DNA of 64,000 bases from Aspidapion aeneum. Taxonomy: Eukaryota > Arthropoda > Insecta > Coleoptera > Brentidae. Both the position numbers and the translations under genes were made by a program. Shown piece by piece: positions 35,001 through 46,376 of the stretch. Location of the stretch: assembly GCA_963576565.1 (NCBI GenBank), contig OY755047.1:35555851-35619850 (forward strand). The letters run 5' to 3'. The notes under the pieces were generated by a model, which saw nothing but the letters and a program-made list of their open reading frames with translations, was not told where the DNA came from and did no database searches. Each line of letters starts with the position of its first letter. The first letter of the stretch is position 1.

Positions 35001-35635
35001 TGATGTCGTATACCTATCTTCAGCCGTTTTTAAAATATTGACAGATGAATAACATTTTGTAACTTTATCAGCCCATAACATCAAACCGATTAAGAATAGG
35101 ACAAAACGATTTCTACATTCCTATCTTGGTTTTTCAAAAGCTATTTTATACTATTTAGAATTAGTTCAGGGTTAAAATATTCCATGGTTAATTTAACCCT
35201 GGGTTAAATCTAAAAGTAGTCTAAAGCGATAGCTTGTAAAAAGCTAAGATAGGTTTTTATGTTACGGCCTGTTAAAGTTGTCAATGTTTACCTGTTAATA
35301 TTTTAAAAACAATTAAAGAAAGACGTTATACACAGAGAAAAATCCATGCAACAATTTTAAATACGCTGTGCAACTGAAATTGTGCAAAAATATAAAACAA
35401 TTGTTGAAATAAACAAATAAATCTCTTTTAATGTTACCAATTGGATTGTGTAACTTATTTTGTGTAAAAATGTTACACAACAGAACAATTACTCTCAACA
35501 GCGTAGTGGAAAAGCCCATTGTGTTATAAATTTACACAGATAAAATGTAATTTGTGTTTTGGCTTGTCAGTGAGGTGATCCGTACAAGGTTAGTGTCATT
35601 AATTGATAAGTTCTTCCGTCAACGTTAAACGTGGA

Positions 35636-36562
35636 ATGGATTCTATGGATTTTGTGGAATTAGTTCTCGAAAAACTGGAGGAATGGGTGCCTACTTGCAG
35701 TCCACAAAGAGAGATTTCGGGGTAAGTAAATTACTACACATAGGTCTACCCAAGCTTTTGAGTATAGTTGATCCATTTTTGATTTTTCTTTCTGTGATTT
35801 AAAAAATGTGTTTGAAAGTAAATGAGATCATTGTCCCCAAAATTGGCTTGGTTTAGCCAGTCCGAGGTTCGAAAATATTTCTGCGCCCGCGCACTCTCTT
35901 AGGAATCACTTTTAAGAATTTTCGCAGAGAAAAAATTGGGCTTCTTGACCAAATAAAACTATTTACAAAATTTCAGCTTGTTACTCATGGCTTATCCTAT
36001 TTTTGGTCTAAACTGCGCTTTTTTATAACGGACGATAATAAAATTCTATATTTAAACATTTTTTTTTATATTTTTTAGCTTGAACGATTTTGCAATGGCA
36101 TATCCGGAAAACAAAGACAGTTTTTTGACAAATGTGCAGAAGTTTGTTCAAAACATTGGGTGCTGTTAAAATCAAACGCAATTTAACAAAGATCAGATAC
36201 AGCGGTCTGAAAAGAGTTTCCATAAAGCAGACGATGGTAAATGATAATTTTTGCAACACCACTATTTTTGATTAACTAAAAATTGGTAAATTAGAAGTCA
36301 AAAGATACAATTTGCCTGTCTTACTACCATGGTATCTATAAAACTGTAACCTTTATTTAATGGTTATCAAAATATCAGTCAGAATAATTTGACTATTACA
36401 TAGAAATCCTTTAATGTCCGTTAAACTTAGTACTATTTTTTTAGCTCACAAGCAGCTATTTTGTCTTCGCTGCCTTCCTTGCAATTTCCAAACAATGGAA
36501 AATCCGAACAACGGAAGTCCAGGAAACAAGAATCTTTAAATAGATATATTTTACACGTTCAG
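35636..36562 (+). CDS. Possible small spliced gene of unknown function (two or three exons)
   Basis: An ATG at 35636 opens MDSMDFVELVLEKLEEWVP and runs to a consensus donor (gg|gtaagt, exon end 35721). An acceptor (ttttttag) precedes 36445, and the exon 36445-36562 stays open in the matching phase and ends at cag|gtaaat, giving 68 codons without a stop. An alternative acceptor before 36079 also keeps frame but stops at 36169. The protein is acidic, then basic (KSEQRKSRKQ). No known domain is recognised. It sits in AT-rich sequence with many 'ttgtgcaa' motifs, so it may be the start of a transposon gene. Chance agreement of splice signals cannot be excluded. Confidence 0.25.
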
Positions 36563-37479
36563 GTAAATTCATTAAGCATAATAATATTGGTTAAATAATT
36601 TAATAACTAATGTGTTAAAATTTTTTGTACTCATAAGAAAAACGAAAATAAAGGTCTTTTAACAAGTGATTTTTTATTTTGGTATTTTTTTGTCAAATAA
36701 AAATTAAACATTGTGTACTTGTTATAAAAAGTAATAAAGCGTTTTTTAAAAATATATACAAAAAATATATACACAAAAATTAAAACAAAATGCAATGCAA
36801 TGCAATGCAACAACCTATTAAAAAAAAAACATCTACAAGATTTTGTACACATTCAGGGATAATTTTCATTTAATTGTTAAATAAAATTACAGAATATTAT
36901 GTAAAAAATTCATATTTTTAACTATTTTTACATAAAATTGTAGGAAATATATGCACAAAATTGTGCAATTTTGGGCGTAATAAAAATTATTTATTGTAAA
37001 ATATATAATATATTATATTGATATATTATATTTTTTGTGGTAAAAAGAAAAATTTAACTGCAAAATATAACACCACAATGTAAAAAAAAATACAAACATC
37101 TTTTAAAATATAACTACATAATTGTGCATTTATATTGCACAAAATAGAATAAGAAAATTACACAATATTATGTAAAATGTTTTCATACTTGAATATTTTG
37201 CAATTTTTCCAAAATTTAAAAAAAATTAATGCAAAATATACAACAAATTGTGCAAAAATATGTGAAATTTTTTTATACAGGCCTGTACAATAAGCATTGT
37301 GCAAGAAAAACAGTTGCACAGATGTTTAAAATTTTAAAACAAATTCCATTACACAAATCTATTCAAAATTTTTGCACAAATTGGTTTTATACCCATTTTA
37401 AAAACAAATTGTGCAAAAAAAATTTACAATAATTGTTGAAAAAAATTACATACATTTTTCTACATAAAGAATCGAAAAA
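36563..37479. repeat. AT-rich region with dispersed 'attgtgcaa' motifs
   Basis: The motif attgtgcaa or its inverse ttgcacaat recurs many times between about 35345 and 37430, in both orientations and without a fixed period. A similar patch begins at 35333 after cacagagaaaaat. It resembles the subterminal repeat clusters of some DNA transposons. Confidence 0.45.
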
Positions 37480-38010
37480 TATACATGGTGTTTCTTTTAA
37501 AATAATAAAGCCAACTTTTCCTGCAAATGGCAATAACGCAACTATGAAAGTATTTTGTAAATATACTTTACATGGACGTATGTAAGAATAGAAAGTTTTA
37601 AAAGTTTCTATCGTATAGTTTCCAAAATAATCCAATAGGCCACTCACATTGGAACACCCGGTATACGCTCTATATTTTGGCAAATTGGAATAGACCTTGT
37701 CTTTCTGTTTCCAAAACTACCTATTATACCTAATACCTTTTTCTCTAACAGTTTTGAAATAAAATGACAAAAACAAACAAAAGAGTAAAGCAGACAAAGA
37801 GTCATCGATAATTTTTCTTGGTTAACTCATTGCTCTTAATGAAAAGGTTTTGTCATTTTATTTAAAAACCATTAAATAAAAACGTAGCATATTAGGTATT
37901 TTTGGAAACAGAAAGGAAGGGTTTATTGAAAATTGCAAAAATATACAGGGTATTTCATTTTAAAAAGTAACGTCGCTGGCTTCGCTACGTCTCCTTAATG
38001 ACTGGTGCCA
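37480..38010 (-). repeat. Right member of an inverted repeat pair
   Basis: Reverse-orientation partner of 34803-35000, with an extra 260 bp (about 37690-37950) inserted. Both carry a 'ccgggtgt' or 'acagggt' edge like other relics in the window. Confidence 0.55.
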
Positions 38011-38171
38011 ATATTAGCATCAAAAAAGATACTTTTTGCAAACCATCTGAGTATGTGAAATTTGACTTCTCTGTTTATTTTGATTTCGTAGATATTAGGG
38101 GGGTCTCAGGATTTTGGGTCACCCTGTATATAAGTTAGTGGTCTTATTTATACCTTGGAAAAGATTACACA

Positions 38172-41100
38172 CGGGGTAACGCGTAGACCTCGTCAAATGT
38201 CTATCAGGGGAAATGAATCGACCCCTCCGTAGATTCCAGGTACTCTCCGACCCGGAGAGTTAGCACCTGTGTAGGGTCCCTTTCCCAGGGTTACGGGAGA
38301 AGACCACATCGATATGAAAGGCGGAGAGAATGGACCTCTGTACGGTGATCATAGCGTAGGTGGCAACCCTTTCTTTTAGGGATAGTATAATAGACCACAG
38401 CTGTTGCCTTACAGTATGGCGTTGGCTCGTCAAAGGCTAGAGGAGAAAAACCCTGATTAAAAATCCTGGCCTTCCAAGTAGGGGGTTGAGGCATTAGACT
38501 GGTTCTCTAATAATTGTAAAACAAAGCAATTACCAAAAAGCCTAAACAAAGCCTCGGAGCAATGGATGGAAACTCTCGAAGACGAAAAAAGCAAAGACAA
38601 AGGACTATGAATATAGCTACATGGAACGTACAGGGAGTGAATCAAAAGTTGGACATTATTGCAACTGAAGTGCAGAATTGTAAGATCGATATTATTGCAC
38701 TCACAGAGACAAAAAAGAAAGGAACAGGTACGAATAGTGTCGGCAATTTTGTCCATATATTCACTGGAGTCCCAAAAGAAAGCAGAGCAGCCAGAGGGGT
38801 ATCCTTGTTAATAAAGAAAAATCTAAAGAATAAAATTACAGACTACGATTGCATTAGTGAAAACATACTTCGAGTGAACATAAAGATGGTTTGACATAAT
38901 ATAAGCATAATAGCAGTCTACGCACCATCAGATGACGAAAGAGTAGCTACAAAACAAATGTTCTTTGACCAACTGGATGAGACTATCACCAAAATCGGTA
39001 ATACCAGAGAAATAATTATGCTTGGCGATTTTAATAGCCGAACTGGTAGACAAACCCAGAGCAAAGTGATAGGACCATTTGGAGAGGAAGTAACAAATGA
39101 TAATTGCTTAAGACTGATGCAATTGTGTGAAACCCACAACCTAAAAATAAATAATGGTTTTTTTAAACATAAGGATATTCATCGATATACCTGGATTCAG
39201 CCAACAAGAAATCTTAAATCAATCATTGATTATGCTATAGGTGGACAACACTCGCAATTAAAGTGGTATGATGTGCGAGCACTTCGTGGTGTTACCTGTG
39301 GATCTGACCACCATCTGGTAAAAGCAAAAATATTATTCCCTTTAAGAAAAACAAATAAGGACGAAAGTATTAGAGAAAATGAAAACCTAGAGTGCATCGA
39401 GGACAATCAAAAATACAACTTTAGAAGTCTAGAAATCGAAAGTACTCAAAGATTGTATCAGAACCGATTAGATCAAAAATTAATAAACACAAATCACTCA
39501 TTTGAAGAGATATATACAAACATAATAAAAAGTTTGAAGGAAGCAAGCAACGAAGCTGTTGGATACCAAGATAATAGAAATAACAGGAAGATGTGGTGGA
39601 CGGAGAAAATACAGGATATGGTCAAAGAGAAAAAACGCACATACTTGAAATGGCTCAGTACTAAAGAGCAAAGAGACCTAGAAATATACAGGGAAACCGG
39701 AAGATAGCTAAGAAGTTTGATACGCACAGGAAAAAATTAAATGTTCGAGCGCAAATGCCACGATATAAATACACACGTAGGAGGTAGGCAGAGCTCTGAA
39801 GTATGGAAATTCATTTCTACAGTAAAAAACCCAACAAAAGAAAACGTAATCATTCAGATCATCAAACCAGAACAATGGACAGAACACTACAAGGGACTGC
39901 TGCAGGAGACGAGACCCGAATATCTGGCAGCCTCTCCGAGGAGAGACATAGAAGTACATGGAGAGGAAGTAATCATCGAAAAAGAAATGATAAAGAATAG
40001 TATAAAAAAGCTTAAATCCGGAAAAGCTAGCGGACCTGGGGGAATATATGCTGAAATGCTCAAATATGGATCAGAGAAACTACTCGAAAATCTCACATAT
40101 ATTATCAATCAATGCATAAACGGACATCCAGTACCTAATGATTGGAAAATTGCATTCATATCCTCAATACATAAAAATGGAAACAAGCTGGATTGTAACA
40201 ATTACAGAGGAATTTCAGTCACCAGCACTCTAAGTAGATTGTACGGTAGGATTCTTAGAAATCTAATAGAGAATGAGAGAAGAGAAGAAGAAGAGCAAAG
40301 TGGGTTTCGTGCAGGCAGATCTTGTAGTGATAATGTTTTTTGTCTTAAACAAGTAATTGAGAAAAGAAGCGCCAGAAATATAGAGATTCATGTTACCTTT
40401 GTGGACCTACAAAAAGCATATGATACCGTTCCAGTAGAAAAATTATGGACGGTGTTGGAACTAACTAATATCAATCATACATACATAAAAGCGATAAAAG
40501 AACTATACAAAGGGTCAGAATCTAAAATTAAAATTGGAAATCGACTTTCCAAAGAATTCCTGGTAACAAAAGGCTTAAGACAGGGATGTTGTATCTCGCC
40601 AGCTCTTTTTAAAATATTTATCGTAGTGGCTCTAAAAAACTGGAAACGTAAAGTGCACGGCATGGGAATACAACTTAACGACCGATTTACTATATACACA
40701 CTACAGTTTGCTGACGTAGTAATTGTAGCTAATGATAAAGAAGACATGGAGTATATGATGAGAAAGTTAACGGAAGAATACCAAAAATGGGGACTAACAG
40801 TGAACGTGGACAAGACACAGTACTTATGTATTGGAAACGAATCCAGTGAGTTAGAACTAAACAATGGACAAACAATATCTCCATGCAATGAGTATGTATA
40901 CTTGGGTGTCACATTTGATAAGACAGGAACAGACTGTAAAGAATTGGAAAAAAGAATAGTAAAAGCAAAAAAGGTTATTGGATGTCTTAACAGTATTTTA
41001 TGGAGCAGAGAGATAAGAAAGAATGTAAAATTAACATATATGAAACAATGGTAAAAAGCACGCTGTTGTATGGAATAGAGACTTGTCGCGTAACAGAAAA

Positions 41101-41484
41101 ATACAAAACAAAAATGGAAAGTGTCGAAATGGATGCAATAAGAAGATCAATGAGAATATCTAGATTAGATCACATAAGCAATGAGATCATAAAAGAAAGA
41201 ATGGGAATCGAGGGAAGCATAACGGATGACATCACTAAAAGGCAACTGATATGGTACGGCCATGTACAACGGATGAACGACGAAAGATTACCAAAACAGG
41301 TCCTAGAATGGCAACCAGTAGGGCGCAGAAAAAGGGGACGTCCTAAAGTAGAATGGCAACAGTCAATCCAAAGATCAATGAGTCAAAAGAATCTGACAGA
41401 AGATGATTGTCAGGATCGAAGGAGGTGGAGAATAGGCGTCGGACAACGTAGAAAAACGTTCTAAACCGACATAGTAGTAGTAGT
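38172..41484 (+). mobile_element. RTE-like LINE, full length (3.3 kb), with 13-bp target duplication
   Basis: A perfect 13-bp direct repeat (aaaagattacaca, 38159-38171 and 41485-41497) flanks the element. It has a 390-bp 5' UTR, one long ORF with apurinic endonuclease and reverse transcriptase, and a very short 3' end of GTA repeats. Length and single-ORF layout fit the RTE group. Fragments of the same family occur at 17420, 28307 and 62062, all sharing the 3' tail or adjacent coding sequence. Confidence 0.92.
38562..41464 (+). pseudogene. RTE-like endonuclease/reverse transcriptase, inactivated
   Basis: The protein would nick the target and copy its RNA into it. An APE-type endonuclease (MNIATWNVQG, ALTETKKKG, LGDFNSR, GSDHHLVK) occupies roughly the first 260 residues. 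The reverse transcriptase follows (SGFRAGRSCSDN, VDLQKAYDTV, GLRQGCCISP, QFADVVIVAN) and the tail has WYGHVQRMNDERLP and GRRKRGRPKVEW. The frame is broken by TGA at 38892-38894, TAG at 39705-39707, TAA at 39738-39740 and a one-base deletion near 41025-41035, judged against the copy at 28570. The catalytic FADD reads FADV, which alone would abolish polymerisation. It is therefore dead. Confidence 0.93.
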
Positions 41485-41759
41485 AAAAGATTACACAAGT
41501 ATACTCTAATTAGTATTTAGGAAGTATTTTTGTTTTATGTATATTTGGTTAATTTTATGTTAATTTGCCTTTAAACGTTTTTACAATTTTACATGTTTTT
41601 TGTACCTACCTGCCTATTTTTGAATTAAAATACTTTTTTTCGTTCAAAACATTTGTTTTTACTTGTACAACGCAGTATTCTGACGGGTAATCATGTAACT
41701 GTTTATTAAATGTCTAATCTAATTAAATACATTTTGTTAAAACGACAAGAAAATAAATT

Positions 41760-42840
41760 AGGAATATTAAAAAAATTATTCAAATAAGAAGCAATATTTT
41801 GTAAAGCAATCAAGGAAAACAATCATTTGGTTTAACAAGTTCCCTATTTGTTTGTTTGAAATAAACTTGCAATAATAAATATTTACTTAAATTTAACACA
41901 CATTTATTTATAATGAACAAAATAATTTTACAAATTTATTTAATAAGTTCGTTATTAAATAAATTTTGTTAGTAAGACAAAAAAATATATTTAGAAGATT
42001 AAACATATTATTTATTAAGAAAAAACAATAAGTTTTTTAAAACAATCAAGGAAAACGGTAATTTTAAACAATTATTTTAGGTTTACTAACTACCCTATTT
42101 GTTTGTTGGAAAATATGTTTTTGTATTGTGAAATAAGTTAACTCTTGTTCTCACAGAAATATTTACTTAAATTCAACAAAATATATTATAAGTTTAAACA
42201 AATATTTATTTACATCAAGTAAAATAATTTAAAAAATTTACTTGATTAATGTCAGTTATTAAATAAATTTTAATATTAAGACAAAAAAATATGCCTAGAA
42301 TATTAAACAAATTAATTTATATGAAGAAGTAATAAGTTTTTAAAGCAATCAAAGAAAGCAGTCATGTTAAAGAGTTATTTTATTTTTACCAACCACCATA
42401 TTTGTTTGTTTGAAATAAACTTGTTATTGCAAATAAATAAATTAATAGTATTGGGTTTAAATATTTCAAATTATTTAATTTAAATGTATTTTTGTTTGTC
42501 AATTAAACCAAATAATTCTAACGCATCAAATCAATCTTATTTAAAGAGACTAAATTAGTTATTTGAAAACAATAAATATTTTTATTTCAATCAAAGAAAA
42601 CAGTCATGTTAAAGAATTATTTTATTTTTACCAACCAACATATTTGTTTGTTTGAAATAAACTTGTTATTGCAAATAAATAAATTAGTAGTGTTTTGTTT
42701 AAATATTTCAAATTATTTGATTTAAATGTATTTTTGTTTGTCAATTAAACCAAATAACTCTAACGCATCAAATAAATCTTATTTAAAGAGACTAAATTAG
42801 TTATTTGAAAACAATAAATATTTTTATTTGAACCAAACAA
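41760..42840. repeat. AT-rich tandem repeat, 236-303-bp units, about 4.5 copies
   Basis: The block gcaatcaaggaaaac or a variant starts near 41806, 42042, 42345 and 42589. The last two units, from cagtcatgttaaag at 42359 and 42601, are nearly identical with a 242-bp period. Units share tatttgtttgtttgaaataa and caattaaaccaaataa. No ORF. Confidence 0.75.
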
Positions 42841-42927
42841 GAGGACGTTTTGGACCTATTGAAATAACGAATTTGGTTGAGTCAATTAATATTTTTTTGG
42901 TTCAAATAAACACTTTTTTCTGTGTGG

Positions 42928-43315
42928 CTAATCGAATGACCTTAACAAATTTTTTCTATGCCTTCTACTTTTTTGAAACCATAGCCAACTTTGATATTGC
43001 TTATGACCGTCATATTGAATTTATACGTCAATAAATAGAGCATTACGTCATTAAATAGAGCTTTTCAACCATGTATAATAAGCCTATCTTTGAATGACGG
43101 AAAATGGGAATTTATTTAAAAAACTGTTTTCCACTAGAGCATTAAAAGAGCTTTTCAACCATGTATAACAAGCCTATCTTTGAATGACGGAAAATGTGAA
43201 TTTATTTAAAAAACTGTTTTCCACTTGGTTGGCTGTGAAACAAAGGCCGTAGTTGCGTTTGTTTTCATAGCTACGTGACTATCTGTCAAAAATTTGTCAT
43301 TTATTTAATTTTTCT
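42928..43315 (-). mobile_element. DUF4817-type transposon, inner part (continuation of 33444-33692)
   Basis: It aligns to the reverse complement of about 58270-58570 (shared: tttttgaaaccatag, gagcttttcaaccatgtata, ctttgaatgacggaaaat, ggctgtgaaacaaa). A 92-bp segment with gagcttttcaacc is duplicated in tandem (about 43046-43137 and 43138-43225). Confidence 0.78.
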
Positions 43316-43367
43316 GTTGGAGTTTTAAAGTTCCTGAGGGAGCTCTACGTTTGGCATATAATGAGCT

Positions 43368-43692
43368 TGTAAGGGTTTTGAAATCACACTTTTAAGGGAA
43401 AAGTATTTAATATTTTTTGATAAAACTTTTGGCAATTAGCAAAGAAAAGAATTCTTTAGCGCGCATTTAAATTCTCATTAAAATAAATTAAACCTCAAAC
43501 CCTCAAAAAACGTGCCTAAGATACCTAATTTTGAGTCATTTTTGATACAATATTTTCTGTAGAACCGTTTAACCTATCGCAATAGGGTTTTAAATGCGCG
43601 GTGCATTTAAGTCTCTTCTTAAAAGTGCAAAAAAGATTTTTCTTAAATTTCCAAAACTCTGCTCAAGAAAGTGTGATTTCAAAACCCTTACA
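43368..43692. mobile_element. MITE with 24-bp inverted ends
   Basis: Left ttgtaagggttttgaaatca followed by cactt is matched inverted at 43668-43692. A second inverted pair (gcgcatttaaattctc and the gtgcatttaagtctc region) lies inside. No ORF. Confidence 0.6.
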
Positions 43693-43929
43693 ATTAGATT
43701 TCTGCCTACAATATTTAATATTTTTATTCCATATCACTCTGCACCGCCTCCACAGATTTAACGGCTTCAGTAAATTTTAATTATTTTATAGTTGCCATTT
43801 ACCGTATAGGAATAAGTTTTGATACTTCAAAGAAATATTAAATTTTATATTTAAAGCAGTTTCGCGATTTAATAGGTTCGAAATCGATTCAAGCTTTGGC
43901 TTACGTTGAAGTAGACACGGACGGACGAA

Positions 43930-44133
43930 CAAATATCAAAACACAAAATATCGAAAACACAAAATATCGAAACTACAAAATATCGAAAACATACAAAATA
44001 TCGAAACTACAAAATATCGAAACCACAAAATGTCGAAATTACATTTTATCGAATTACGAAATATCGAATCACAAAATATCAAAAATCCAATACATCGAAA
44101 TTACAAAACATCGAAAACAAAAAGTATCGAAAA
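43930..44133 (+). repeat. Minisatellite of acaaaatatcgaa-type units
   Basis: About 14 degenerate copies of a 13-17-bp unit (acaaaatatcgaaa, actacaaaatatcgaa). A 130-codon ORF over it simply translates the repeat. Confidence 0.8.
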
Positions 44134-44134
44134 T

Positions 44135-44300
44135 AAAAAACTTTTTTAGAGTTCTTTTCCGGGATTCTAGATCCTGTGAAACCAAAACAAACCAAGAACC
44201 AAACCGAAACCTTTTTTTTTTAATTATTTTCCTAAAAAATACCTTTGGTTTTGTTTCACACCCTTTAGGATCCCGGGAAAGAAGTTAGGGAAGTTTTTGT
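44135..44300. repeat. Palindromic MITE, relative of 20048-20146
   Basis: Arms gggattctagatcctgtgaaac and gtttcacaccctttaggatccc are inverted copies, with ttcttttcc/gggaaagaa outside them. Confidence 0.55.
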
Positions 44301-44756
44301 TTTGAAAAAATATGTTATGTATGTACCCAAGTAACACCAACTGGACAATATAGTTTAAAAGCAAAAACTCTGCTGTGAAAGTGTTGTCAGAGCTTAGTTT
44401 TTGCTGTAAAACAGCTAGCTGTGGTTTAGAAATTATTTTAGCTATAGAACCTCTCTGATAGCAGGTGTTTATGGATAAAATGGCTATTGATGTAATATTA
44501 CACAGGACTTGCTCTTTTAAAGTTAAATAATTGCTAATAAGCATGCTAAAATTTAGCTAGCTAAATAACATAAATTTTAAGCTCTTATTCCTATTATTTA
44601 GCTACAAAAAGTGGCAATTTAGCAATTTTGTATTTTAAGCAGTTTATTATAAAACTTTTGAACAGCCCCTAACAATGCTTGGCCAGAAGACCAGTGCGAT
44701 TATGACTGTTGAAAAAAAGGAGGATTTATTGTCAAATTGTGTCAGGCCTGATCCAA

Positions 44757-46376
44757 GGTTCGTAAAGAAACCGGTTGTGTGATAACTCCCAGCCAATGAC
44801 GCGGCATTTTGCCTGCTCCACGGTCAACAAAGAAAGACCTATACGTTACATTATGAGAGAAATAAAGATGGGTCTATTTAAAAGCAGGAAAAATACCAAC
44901 ATTTATTAAAAAATTAAATAATTTAAAAATTTATGATAAAAATTCCAATAGTTTTATAAATATCAGATTCAGGACACGATTATAAATACTTTTGCTAGTC
45001 TCTTGTTCAATTGAATTAAATTTTTACGCGGAACTCTAAAGCAAACTAGCCACATATTATTGGTTTTCTTTTGGTGGGTAGAAAATAACTAAAACTAGAT
45101 TTTTTTGTGTAAAATGTAATCAAATTTTTTTTTTAAAAAGGATGTTAAAATGACTAGTGAATGAGGCAGTAAGGGAACATTCATAAATAACATAACGCAA
45201 AGATTCAGGATTTTTGATCACCTCTTCTTAATGCATTTTCAAGAAATATCATAAAAAATACATCGACTGTAACGCAAGGCTAATATTACTTCACTCCTGC
45301 TTGAGCGTTATACAGAGTGTTCCAAGTTAAGAGTCCACCATTGCTAACTTTCTTATTATTAAAGATAGCAAAAAGTTTAAATTGGCAAATTAGTAGAATT
45401 TTTAATGCTGTTTAAGATACTCAAATTTTAAAAAAATAGAGCATCGCTTTTTGGAGTTTTTGAGTTTTTCAAAAAACATTTAAAAAAATTTATTTACCCT
45501 GTATTTTATATTTTTTTTTGATAAGCCATTTAACTCTAAACAATTTTTTTCAAAAAAATTTTTGCTTAAAGTTTAAAATAATAACGAAGACATTTTAAAT
45601 TCAAAATTACGTAGGTATTTTAATTTTAGTTGGTAGAAAGTAGTCTAAGCCTAATTTTGAATTTGGAATATTTTCGTTATTTTTAACTTTAGGAAAATAA
45701 ATCAAATGTTTAATATAAATTAACAGCAATATTATTTTCCTCAATTTTTAAGAAATATTAAAATTACTTTTTTTTAAGTTTAATTTTTTTTCAAGAAAAG
45801 GTAGGTATGCTATGTAATAGGTACATCATTAAAGAACTATTTTTAGTAGGCGCCTTAAAAGCAGCCAACAACATTGAGTATTTTTAAACTATTAGTAATT
45901 TTCTATGTGTATGTAAAGTTCATTTCATAATCTTTGTCCTGGCCTATACTGATTGTGATGATAACTATCAAAAAGTTATCTTAAACATTATGTGTTAGTT
46001 GCAGATATCAGATGCAGTATAGAGAGAAAACCCATTCCCCCCAAGGTCTATTTTCCAGCTCCCCTTATAACGTTGTATGACCCACATTGTATGGGTAGGA
46101 AACAACCGACACAGAAAAATTTGTGTTTGTTAAAATTTAAATTATAATTAAAACCTCACCAGTTCTTTTACTTAGTTTTTAATACATTTATAGTCAGCAC
46201 GTAACAGGTATTTAAACACTTACAAGACGAAAACACCCAAAAATTTCCTCGCAAAAGATGAAATTTCGATATAAACAGCGTTTGACTGCTGATTTCTAGG
46301 AAAACTGTGACGTAGCCCTGACGTCACGACCCGGCCGCCTAAACACCGAGTTACGCAACCGGTTTCTTTACGGACC
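44757..46376. mobile_element. Nested 1.6-kb element, ends GGTTCGTAAAGAAACCGGTTG
   Basis: The left end (44757-44777) is matched inverted at 46356-46376 with one difference (ggtCcg). The similarity continues inward for about ten bases (gtgataactc / gagttacgc). No target duplication is visible and no ORF is recognised. It contains a decayed MITE at 45185-45310. Confidence 0.6.
45185..45310. repeat. Decayed relative of the MITE at 18258-18424
   Basis: It shares ataacgcaaagattcaggat, atgcattttcaagaaatatc and actgtaacgcaaggc with the reverse complement of that MITE. Confidence 0.5.

Larger units (their letters stand above)
33693..42927. mobile_element. Composite 9.2-kb insertion with inverted ends
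   Basis: The two flanks join into one continuous transposon relic, so everything between came in later. A 17-bp perfect inverted repeat (CACAGAAAAAAGTGTTT, 33695-33711 and 42908-42924) lies at the two ends, with cta outside each. Inside are a pair of inverted blocks (34803-35000 and 37480-38010), a possible small spliced gene, a LINE and a tandem repeat. It may be one large TIR element later hit by others, or two insertions with similar ends. Confidence 0.55.

Noticed and set aside
35573..35588. Possible solo P-like TIR (gaggtgatccgt)
   Set aside because: Only 11-12 bases match and no partner or duplication is seen; chance is likely.
43896..44288. 130-codon ORF rich in K, I, N
   Set aside because: Translation of the acaaaatatcgaa minisatellite.
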